Source: Lepas anatifera (Eukaryota > Arthropoda > Thecostraca > Lepadidae). From it: DNA of 64,000 nt. A model generated the notes under the pieces. It was given only the letters and a program-made list of their open reading frames with translations, was not told the DNA's origin and ran no database searches. Both the position numbers and the translations under genes were made by a program. Positions 12,001 to 24,000 of the stretch are shown here, piece after piece. The stretch covers positions 248,001 to 312,000 of the forward strand of contig JAOTON010001570.1 of NCBI GenBank assembly GCA_034440635.1, in the 5' to 3' direction. Positions within the stretch are counted from its first letter, which is position 1; each line of letters opens with the position of its first letter.

Positions 12001-15000
12001 CGGACGCTTTTCTTCCGTTGGACGGCAGAGAAGCGCAAGTTTTTTAACTAAGCAAACACATTTCTTAGCAGAGAACTAAACAAGGCCATTGAGAAAAACA
12101 ATTACACATATAATAAAATTGCATATTTTCTCCATGGAAATGTGCCATCTTCATGGACCCTTGGTTTCATATTGTGTTCGTTCTAAAACCCCTACTAGGG
12201 TTTTAATGACGTCAAAATGGCATGGGGGTGATAATGACATGGGGTGATAATGACGTCAAAATGGCAAAAATCAGACTAGCATTTCACAAACCTGGGTGCT
12301 GATTCTTTGGTATATTTGGGAAGAAAAACTCGAATTGGCCTAAGCTCTAATATTTATTTAAAGCGCTGGCACCTTGGCTTGAAGTTTTTACTTTTTGTCC
12401 TCCAGACCAGTGCAGTTCAGCACACCATCGGGACAAACTGAGGGATGTAACTTTGTAAATGACACTGGGGATGCAACTTGCAAGTGAGATGGAACTGAGA
12501 AGGAGCCTTGTTTCGTACGCTAAGAGCACGGGCGTCGCCACGGATTTTCGAGTGGGGGGCGAAGCCAAAGTGGGGGGGGCGAAGCCAAAGTGGGGGGGGC
12601 GAAGCCAAAGTGGGGGAGGCGGGACCAGTGGTGAAACCCTTGAAAACCCCTACGTCCGCTTCGGCATTTTCAATGGTATTTTCGGCCAAAAGTGGGGGCC
12701 GGCCCCCACTTTCCAAGAGTGGGGGGGCGACCCCCCAGGCCCCCGGTGGCGACGCCCCTGCTTAAGAGCCCCAGATCCCATCCTGGGAGTATCACTACTG
12801 GCATGCTGGGACGCAGGGGGCGGGGCGGGAGAGGAAACACTTTTCAAAGGGTGCCTGGCACGGTTGGTTCAGATGACCTACGAGCGAAAACGTGGGAATG
12901 CAAGCACATGGTTGGGGGTGCAAAACTGCATTTTCTTAACCTATGTACAGCTGTCGTTGCGTTCTTGCAACAAAACATGCCTTGGTATACTTGGTGTTCA
13001 CGGAGCGGGAGTGATTTCCGGATAAAAAAATCTAGCACGAGCCAACGCACGTACCACTGCTGCGCACGGGACATGAGACCGATGAGACCAACATACTTCC
13101 AGAATCGATCGTCAGTCATTGTTGGAAGCTGGAAGAAGTGAGTGGTGATTTCTCTTTTACGGCCAATATCTACGGTAGGTAGTAAATGGGCTAAGTGTAC
13201 AAAGTTACGCAGTCTGGGGCACGCTCCAGACTGTATCGTACAAAGTTACGATCCAGTCTGGTACCGGGCGGTCATGAAGAAGAGGCGTCAGAAGCAGGTG
13301 GAGGAGAGAAACAGGGAGGACATGTCTGGGCAGTTTCAATTCAGGCCGCTCTCTGAGATAGAACTTTTGGATGAATAGAGGGATATGAAGTCCAGAGAGT
13401 GGTAGGAGTGGTAACAGTGACGATGAAGATGATGTCATTTCTGAAGATGTTGAAAAGGAAAGGAACGTAGAAGTTACCGAAGATACGAACCAGTTAGGGA
13501 AAAACGGGTTTACAGAGAATGTTGATGACCAGGATGACCCCATGCCCTCCGCATACAGGCATGTGAGGCTCGGTGAAAGAAAGGTAAGGGATAAGGGGCA
13601 AGGGTCTACACAACTCTAGCGAATCGGAGTGGTGAGGGGCTCTCGCTTACTGAATCGGTCAAAGCTGTCGTAGAGGTGGCCAACTCTTGAATTGGCAGGA
13701 CCTGGAAGGTCCCAGGAGAGGATGCTCAAAGCTTTAGCGTGGACACGATGCCCCACGTGCAAAACAGGGAGATGTTGAACATGCTGGATGCCCAGTCCTC
13801 GGACCTACTGGTGGACAGGATGGCGCAGGGCAAAGTGGAAGGGAGAACCCTCACCCACTACACCGACACAAGTACCAAGAAGCAGGGATGTCTCATGGTG
13901 CTGCTCGGCGAGCGTGTGGAACGGCAAGTGCTGGACTATGGAATATTCCAGGAGTTTCTTGAGAACTTGACACTCTGAGAAGAAGAAGAGATGTGATCCC
14001 TGCCTGATGCACAATGTAAAGTTATAGGAGTTCAATAAATGTGGAAATATGATAATTTACTTCAGCGTTTATTGGCTAGCTGACTACTCTACCAAAGTGG
14101 TCAGTTGCATGCTAAGCTCAATTTGCCACAAAACTTTGGTCCAAGGTGCCAGGGTTTTAAAATTAAGTCAGAGAGCTCAAACTTTCACAATGTTTATGTA
14201 TATACACAAAAATCATTTTACCAGGTTTGTGGGAGATTCTAAAAAAATGCAATTATCACCCCACCCTACGTCTAGTCTCCGTTGAAAGTATGCTCGGTCC
14301 GGCGTCCAGCCCGCGACATGCAGTGGGGGGGGGTGGAGGACGGGGGTGCAGACAGCAGACAACAGACCACTTCCGCTCCGGAAACGCCTCTATTTGCGAC
14401 GCAACCAGTTCGGGGACCAACGAAGCACGATACCCAGAGGCTGGCCATTATTTTGCAAATATGATTAGCGGTGCATGCCTAACACAGCGATTTTGCTGCT
14501 TCCCACACTCATAGAGAGGGAGAATGTAAGGTTCATCAGTTCATTGGGTCTTGACATAAGAGAGCAACGTCCCAGGCATTTTTAAGCGGGTCAATTATTC
14601 ACGCCGCTATTGATTTCTTTATTATAGAAATCATTCTCTGAAGCCGGGCGTTACCACGGATAGCCCGGGGTCTCCTTCACTGGCCATTAGGGGTGTCCAG
14701 ATTTCGTTTTTTTCGAAAAATTGTAGAAAGCCGTGGTTTTTCCCATGGTTTCAAGCATTCTCAGTTCATTTATGCACAAAAAACCAGGTTTAAACAACAT
14801 TTAGGGGTCGCGAATTTGATTTCAAAATGGGAATTTTGGCCATTTTTTGCCAAAATTGGGACAAAAGTGCATATACCCAGACCGTTATGGATATTATCAA
14901 TATAAATGTATGTTAATTGAATAGAATAGCTCATTAGCTTTCGTTTGATACCAGTTTGGTATAAATATCACTTTTGGTTGACTTTTTATAGGCCTTCAGT

Positions 15001-18000
15001 CATACAGTTATGGCCCGTCTCTGAGCGCCACTGACCTATGCGTGGGTTCAATTCCAGCTGCAGGGCACTCTACCGGAGGCAGGGAAAACGCTGCGATTGA
15101 CTGCTGTTTAGCGAAATGCTACTGGTATTGCACCCATATTTTCGAACACACTTCACAATTAAGTAGCTACTTGACTATTTAATTAGCTAATTAATTAATT
15201 CAGATATCAATTAATTAAGCCATGCTTGTAGGTACAGTTACAGCTAATGATGCACATTCTGTTTTCAGGCTGGGACAGACAGTGCGGTCAATTTTGAAGT
15301 AAAGAATTGCGTTTCTGTTTGACCATTGTGTTTTTGTATGGCATGGCCCAATCACAGTCAATAATGTGATCTGCAACCACATACGACTTGCCTGGGCACC
15401 CGTTACCAACCATAACGGGTGCAAAGTTTCCCATTTCCAGCCAGGTCCTGAGGCGTTTTCTCCAAACCAAGCAAGACGCAGAATGCCGGATGAGGCGTCT
15501 ATGAATACTATTGACGCAGGTGAGCAGCTTTGGAAGCTGGCACGCATCAAAACATTGCAGCACAGAGCTCATAAGGTAAAACTGACTAAGCTGTGGGAGA
15601 TATGGAGGTGCTTGTAGAAAAGCAAGAGCGACGCCAGCTCTGATGCTCGCTCCAAGCAGGAGGATATAAGCTTCTACCAAAATAAACGCGAAGACCTTGT
15701 CAGTACCATCAGAGGTCTGGATAAGCTATTCAAAAGGAGAAACAAAAGAACGAAAGAGAAGATATGGAGCTGAGAACCGAAAAGAGCTAGAGGAGAAAGC
15801 AAAGCAGACGACGCCGGGACGATGCGAAGTCTTGGATGACCAGTCGAAAGCAGCTCACTCACCAGAGGAAATGGAGGTGGATGGGGACGAGATAGACGAA
15901 GAGCAGGACATGGCGTGGACACTTGGGTACGATGCAACCGAGGAAAAAGGACGTCATTCTTATTCTGCACCAAAATATCATGTATCAGCCAAGACGGGGG
16001 ATGGGTGGCTTAGTGGATAGCGCGTCTATCCACTAAGCCATCGGTCCCAGGTTCGAGTCCCGACGGAGCTTCTGAATAGGTCGATCTTACCCCCCAACAG
16101 GGTGAGAGATGGTGACGCCGTATAACCTTGGCACCTGGAGCGTCGTTAAACCTAACAATTATTATTACCATCAACCAAGACGCTTTACTACACAAAGCTT
16201 TTTATGTTTGCTGACCGGCTGAGCCTGGAGGAGGAGCTGTAAGCCCTGCTGCGTCGCATGGTGCGGTTTCTTGCGTTGGTGCACGCACCATGCGACGCAG
16301 CACGGCTCACAGCTTCTTCTTCAGGCCCAGCCGGTCAACAAACATGAAGAGCTTGGTGTAATACAGCGTCTTGGCTGATACATGATATTTTGGTGCAGAA
16401 TGAGGTTGACATCCTTTTTCCTCGGTTGCTTCGTACCCGGTGCCCACGTCATGTCCTGCTCTTCGTCCGTCTCGTCCTCATCCACCTCTATTTCCTCTTG
16501 TGAGCGAACTGCTTTCGGCTGGTCACTCATGAGTCTTCTGCTTTGCTTTCTCTTCTCGCCTTTTCTCGGTTCTCAGCTCCATATCTTCTCTTTCGTCCTT
16601 TTGTTTCTCCTTTCGTGGAGCTTATCTAGACCTCTGATGGTGCTGAAAAGGTCTTCGAGTTTATTTTGATAGAAACATATATCCTGCTTGGAGCGAGCAT
16701 CAGCAGCCTGTCGTCCAGTATCCCTTCTGCGAATAAGGTGTCGCGATGTCGCACAGCTCGTTAAGAACCTTCCGAAACACCTCGCGTCGGTCAGAGCTGG
16801 CGTCCTCTTGCTTTTCTGCAAGCACCTCCATGTCTTCCACAGCTTAGTCAGCTTTACCTTATGGGTTCTGTGCTGCAATGTTTTGATGCGCGCCATCTTC
16901 CAAAACTGCTCACCTTCGTCAATAGTATTCATAGACGCCTCATCCGGTATTTTGCGTATTGTAAGGCGTGGAGAAAACGCCTCAGGACCTGGCTGGAAAT
17001 TGGAAACTTTGCACCCGTTATGGTTGGTAACGGGTGCCCAACCAAGTCGGATGTGGTGGTGAACCACGTTCTTGACTGTGATTGGGCCATGCCATACAAA
17101 ACACAAAGGCCAAACAGACAGAAACACAATTCTTTACTTCCTAATTGGCCGCAGCGTCTGTCCCGGCCTGAAAACAGAATGTGCATCATTAGCATTAACT
17201 GTACCTACAAGCAGGGCTTAATCAATTGATATCTGAATTAATCAATTAATTAGCTAATTAAATAGTCAAGTAGCTACTTAATTGTGAAGTGCGTCCGAAA
17301 ATATGGGTGCAATACCAGTAGCATTTCGCTAAACAGCAGTCAATCGCAGCGTTTTCCCTGCCTCCGGTAGAGTGCCCTGCAGCTGGAATTGAACCCACGC
17401 ATAGGTCAGTGGCGCTCAGAGACGGGCCATAACTGTATGACTGAAGGCCTATAAAAAGTCAACCAAAAGTGATATTTATACCAAACTGGTATCAAACGAA
17501 AGCTAATGAGCTATTTAATTCAATAAACATGGATTTGTATTGATACTATCCATAACGGTCTGGTTATATGCACTTTTGTCCCAATTTTGGCAAAAAATGG
17601 CCAAAATCCCCATTTTGAAATCAAATTCGCGACCCCTAAATGTTGTTTAAACCTGATTTATTGTGCATATATGAACTCAGAATGCTTGAAACCATGGGAA
17701 AAACCACGGCTTTCTACGATTTTTCGAAAAGACCGAAATCTGGACACCCCTACTGGCCATAGCTGCGACGAAACCTCCCGCGCCATGTCTATAGGAAAAC
17801 TTTCTAACATTTGCAGTTGACGGAAACAGATTATTCCACACGGAACTTAGGGGAAGGGAGACTCATTGGCGCGTCCCACCATGTAATTTACGTCATATTA
17901 GCTCAGATCAAGGAGCTATTCAAGGTCAGATGACCCGACACCAAAAATCCAGCATCACGTGTCTGAAGCGGCGCCACAGGAGCATTTGCCCACTGATCGT

Positions 18001-21000
18001 TTTCACACTGTGAAGGTTAATCGGGTTGACAAACAGCGATGCCAATTTTTGCCATCATATTTTAAGTATAAGCAAAAAATAGAACAGCTTCCTTTTCAGT
18101 CGCTACGCACCAGAGCAAGTTTGAAGTCCCCGTAGGTACAGGTAATTTCAGGATATTATTGAAGATCAAATTGAATATATGGACTTCTGACACCACAGTC
18201 GTCATGTAGGCTTACCTGAGCATGCTGAATATTTTTCCAAATAGTTTCGCACATAATTTAGATAGAGCTTTCATTTTAATGTCATTGTGTTTATATCGAC
18301 ACTAGGAGCCCACTAGCATGAGTCAGGCCATTGTCACCATTTGACTTAGCATGTTCATACTGCACAGGCTTCGTATCGCCGCAAGATGCCTTAAATGATG
18401 CCTAGATATGCGCTTAACGCCACTCGGTGAGAATCTAAAGGTGTAAATTTGCAATGCCCTATTGTAATTCTTTAGAATCTACTTTGGCCTCTGGCGACCT
18501 CAATCCTGACCTGGCCTAAACGTGGTTGATATAATTTCTCCTCGCCCCGTTGATAGCCTTGAAAGTCAATCTGAAACTCATTTCTACATTTTTTCGGGAA
18601 TGAGACAGACAGAGGGGAATACGTCTTCCACTGCGGGCCCCGTCAGGTTGGTGATGGACCACAGCAGAGCGCGCGGTAACACTGGCAATGAATCTGCAAT
18701 GCTAATTTTTTCTGGTTTACATCGCATAATAATCCAACTACCATTTATTAGCTGCATGCTTCACTTGGTTGTGAAATACACCCGCGGTGCGGCGGAGCCG
18801 ACACGCGATTCCCACGAGCCCTTGTAACTTCGTGTTTGGAAAAGCTACTGATCCGCATAAAAAGGAACTTGAACCGTCAGCATGCAAGAGGGTTCACCAA
18901 ACTTTCAAACAAACGTAACATTAATCCACCAATTATGTGAGGGACTGAAAAAATTACTCCACTTGCGAATGCTTATGAGCAACCCAAGCAGTCATTATGT
19001 TTTCGACTGATTTTATTGCATTTTCTGAAACATTGTTATGGAACACCTTACCTAGAGAGATACATTCTTCAGAGCAAATACAATATTTTACAAGTGTTAG
19101 CACTCTCGCACCCAAAAAGGCTTCTTACTGGTTTTATCTACCCTCTACAACATTTTGACAGGTGGCGCTGCGATTGCTTCCACGAGCATTATAGGTATAT
19201 TGAAAATCCTGTCGCATACATACACTTTCCTTTACCCTTTAGTATTCCACTTTCCTTTACCCTCATCCATCCTTATCCTTGCCGTCTCCTGCCATAGTTT
19301 CCATTGTTTCATGTTCATTGCGACGGCACTTGAAAAGCCACTACATGTGTGGAAGTGTTCACAGCTAATACAATAATACAATACAATAATACACAATATA
19401 GACGAGCTTGACCCAAGATTGTATTGCTGAAATGACCTCAAACTTTCAAAAATACCATGAGATGGGTAACGCCACTGTTTTTCTTACCAATTTTGAACCC
19501 GCACAGCCGAATGCTCCAAGTTCGTGGTGCACGGTCTCGAGATTTAAAAAATCTGCACCTCTGAGGTCATATTCGGAGTCGGCGCCTCAAAATGCATCCG
19601 ATAACACCCTAGGAGCAGTATTTCCAAACAAAATTGCAAAAGCGGTCATCCTATTCTTCACGTCAACGGATCCAGGCGGCGACAAAAGTATTTCTACACT
19701 GTAGTACTGCTACAGTCCGAGCTCCACCGAGGGCAACACAGTTTAATTCTGGCTGCAAATATCATTCCGTCTTTTGCATCTTTTCGGTCATTGCAGCCCA
19801 CATTTGTCAGAGGGGATGAACAATTAAGGCCACCGCTCATGCACCCAGTCCAAGCCACTTTTTCCGTAGAGGTAGTGAAGTCATAAGAGGAGTGCAGACG
19901 GAAAATAACATAATGTACTGATCCCTTCGCAGGCATGAGACTGTAGCATCAAGTCCAACTAAGAGCCATTAAGTGGAAGGGCTCTGAATTTCTCATGACA
20001 GTATCGAAACAAACAAAAAATTAGCACCAAAGTTACGAGGCAGCCCGTATCCGCCAATGAGTTACTATTCACACTTGCAAGTTGGGAAGGGGATATGCAA
20101 AACCAACTGGAAGCTGGAGCAGCTTAGACATCTATCGAACAAACGATAGCCCTACAAAAAACGTCAAACAAAAACAAGAATTTTTCACATGAAAATATGT
20201 TTCGTAATCCCAGCACAGAAACAGGGAAGGCTTTAGTTGGAATAGTCCAGAAATGGAGCTCACACGAAAGACAATCCTTAATATTCTACAAACCCAAACA
20301 CTCAACTTTAAATTTGGCTGGAAACAGGGTCGACAGGCAGTACTTTTATTCAAACCGAAACTGAATGAGTCATCCCTGTCTTGTGCCAGTAGCAGCCCCG
20401 GCAGCTACAGAGGACACCACGGCGTTAGACGTCAGCCAGTACTCACAAACACCATGTTTGTGAGTCGAGGCCGGCGGCCAGTACTCACAAACACTATGTC
20501 GAAGCCGGAAGCCAGTACTCACAAACACTATGTCGAGGCCGTCAGCCAGTACTCACAAACACTATGTCGAGGCCGGCGGCCAGTACTCACAAACACTATG
20601 TCGAGGCCGGAGGCCAGTACTCACAAACACTATGTCGAGGCCGTCAGTACTCACAAACCAATGTCCAGGCCGGAGGCCAGTACCCACAAACACTATGTCA
20701 GCCGTCAGTCAGTACCCACAAACACTATGTCGAGGTCGGCGGCCAGTACCCACAAACCAATGTCGAGGCCGGAGGCCAGTACTCACAAACGCTATGTCGA
20801 GGCCGGAGGCCAGTACCCACAAACACTATGTCATCCGTCAGTCAGTATTCACAAACACTATGTAAGCCGTCAGTCAGTTCTCACAAACACTATGTCAGCC
20901 GTCAGTCAGTACTCACAAACACTATGTCGAGGCCGGAGACCAGCACTCACAAACACTATGTCAAGGCCGTCAGTCAGTACTGACAAACACTATGTCGAGG

Positions 21001-24000
21001 CCGTCAGTCAGTACTCACAAACCATATGCCGAGGCCGGGGGCCAGTACTGACAAACACTATGCCGAGGCCGGAGGCCAGTACTCACAAGCACTATATCGA
21101 GACCGACGGCCAGTACTCACAAACACTATGTCGAGGTCGAGGACCAGTACTCACAAACACTATGTCGAGGCCGGAGGCCAGTACTAACAAACACAATGTC
21201 GAGGCCGTCAGTCAGTACTCACAAACACTATGCCGAGGCCGGGGGCCAGTACTGACAAACACTATGTCGAGGTCGAGGACCAGTACTCACAAACACTATG
21301 TCGAGGCCGGAGGCCAGTACTAACAAACACAATGTCGAGGCCGGAGGCCAGTACTCACAAACACTATGTCGAGGCCGGCGGCCAGTACTAACAAACACTA
21401 CGTCGAGGCCGGCGGCCAGAACTCACAAACACTATGTCGAGGCCGGAGGCCAGTACCCACAAAAACTATGTCAGCCGTCAGTCAGTACTCACAAACACTA
21501 TATCAGGCGTCAGTCAGTACTAACAAACACTATGTCGACGACGGAGGCCAGTACTCACAAACACTATGTCGAGGTCGAGGACCAGTACTCACAAACACTA
21601 TGTCGAGGCCGGAGGCCAGTACTAACAAACACAATGTCGAGGCCGTCAGTCAGTACTCACAAGCACTATATCGAGACCGACGGCCAGTACTCACAAACAC
21701 TATGTCGAGGTCGAGGACCAGTACTCACAAACACTATGTCGAGGCCGGAGGCCAGTACTAACAAACACAATGTCGAGGCCGTCAGTCAGTACTCACAAAC
21801 ACTATGCCGAGGCCGGGGGCCAGTACTGACAAACACTATGTCGAGGTCGAGGACCAGTACTCACAAACACTATGTCGAGGCCGGAGGCCAGTACTAACAA
21901 ACACAATGTCGAGGCCGGAGGCCAGTACTCACAAACACTATGTCGAGGCCGGCGGCCAGTACTAACAAACACTACGTCGAGGCCGGAGGCCAGTACTCAC
22001 AAACACTATGTCGAGGCCGGCGGCCAGTACTCACAAGCACTATGTCGAGGCCGGCGGCTAGTACTCACAAACACTATGTCGAGGTCGATGGCCAGTACTC
22101 ACAAACACTATGTCGAGGCCGGAGGCCAAGACTCACAAACACTATGTCGAGGCCGGAGGCCAAGACTCACAAACACTATGTCGAGGCCGGAGGCCAAGAC
22201 TCACAAACACTATGTCGATGCCGGCGGCCAGTACTCACAAACACTATGTCGAGGCCGAGGATCAGTACTCACAAACACTATGTCGAGGCCGGCGGCCAGT
22301 ACTCACAAACACTATGTCGAGGCCGGCGGCCAGTACTCACAAACACTATGTCGAGGCCGGCGGCTAGTACTCACAAACACTATGTCGAGGTCGATGGCCA
22401 GTACTCACAAACACTATGTCGAGGCCGGAGGCCAAGACTCACAAACACTATGTCGATGCCGGCGGCCAGTACTCACAAACACTATGTCGAGGCCGAGGAT
22501 CAGTACTCACAAACACTATGTCGAGGCCGGCGGCCAGTACTCACAAACACTATGTCGAGGCCGGCGGCCAGTACTCACAAACACTATGTCGAGGCCGGCG
22601 GCTAGTACTCACAAACACTATGTCGAGGTCGATGGCCAGTACTCACAAACACTATGTCGAGGCCGGAGGCCAAGACTCACAAACACTATGTCGAGGCCGG
22701 AGGCCAAGACTCACAAACACTATGTCGAGGCCGGAGTCCAAGACTCACAAACACTATGTCGATGCCGGCGGCCAGTACTCACAAACACTATGTCGAGGCC
22801 GAGGATCAGTACTCACAAACACTATGTCGAGGCCGGCGGCCAGTACTCACAAACACTATGTCGAGGCCGGCGGCCAGTACTCACAAACACTATGTCGAGG
22901 CCGGCGGCTAGTACTCACAAACACTATGTCGAGGTCGATGGCCAGTACTCACAAACACTATGTCGAGGCCGGAGGCCAAGACTCACAAACACTATGTCGA
23001 GGCCGGAGGCCAAGACTCACAAACACTATGTCGAGGCCGGAGGCCAAGACTCACAAACACTATGTCGATGCCGGCGGCCAGTACTCACAAACACTATGTC
23101 GAGGCCGAGGATCAGTACTCACAAACACTATGTCGAGGCCGGCGGCCAGTACTCACAAACACTATGTCGAGGCCGGCGGCCAGTACTCACAAACACTATG
23201 TCGAGGCCGGCGGCTAGTACTCACAAACACTATGTCGAGGTCGATGGCCAGTACTCACAAACACTATGTCGAGGCCGGAGGCCAAGACTCACAAACACTA
23301 TGTCGAGGCCGGAGGCCAAGACTCACAAACACTATGTCGAGGCCGGAGGCCAAGACTCACAAACACTATGTCGATGCCGGCGGCCAGTACTCACAAACAC
23401 TATGTCGAGGTCGATGGCCAGTACTCACAAACACTATGTCGAGGCCGGAGGCCAAGACTCACAAACACTATGTCGAGGCCGGAGGCCAAGACTCACAAAC
23501 ACTATGTCGAGGCCGGAGGCCAAGACTCACAAACACTATGTCGATGCCGGCGGCCAGTACTCACAAACACTATGTCGAGGCCGAGGATCAGTACTCACAA
23601 ACACTATGTCGAGGCCGGCGGCCAGTACTCACAAACATTATGTCGAGGCCGGCGGCTAGTACTCACAAACACTATGTCGAGGTCGATGGCCAGTACTCAC
23701 AAACACTATGTCGAGGCCGGAGGCCAAGACTCACAAACACTATGTCGAGGCCGGAGGCCAAGACTCACAAACACTATGTCGAGGCCGGAGGCCAAGACTC
23801 ACAAACACTATGTCGATGCCGGCGGCCAGTACTCACAAACACTATGTCGAGGCCGAGGATCAGTACTCACAAACACTATGTCGAGGCCGGCGGCCAGTAC
23901 TCACAAACACTATGTCGAGGCCGGCGGCCAGGTAGTCGGGCAGCGTCAGCCGCGACAGCTGCTCCGGTGTCAGCCCGTTGAACCGGTCGTGCTTCTTACG

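Larger units (their letters stand above)
14688..17752. mobile_element. 3.07-kb fold-back element with arms of about 1.3-1.4 kb and 8-bp target duplication
   Basis: The ends are TAGGGGTGTCCAGATTTCG and its inverted copy. The flanks are exact ctggccat duplications (14680-14687 and 17753-17760), as for hAT-type insertion. The left arm (14688 to about 15996) is matched in inverted order by the right arm (about 16370-17752), so the element is nearly a complete palindrome. Each arm carries its own decayed copy of the same open frame. A central hairpin (tgctgcgtcgcatggtgcg near 16248 against its complement near 16285-16304) marks the symmetry centre. A SINE has inserted next to the centre. Confidence 0.85.

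Noticed and set aside
15997..16075. Functional tRNA gene
   Set aside because: Only A- and B-box-like sequences remain. The arms do not form a full cloverleaf, and the unit continues into a SINE body with target duplications.
20431..23930. CRISPR array
   Set aside because: Units are contiguous 34-mers without unique spacers, and the DNA is eukaryotic.
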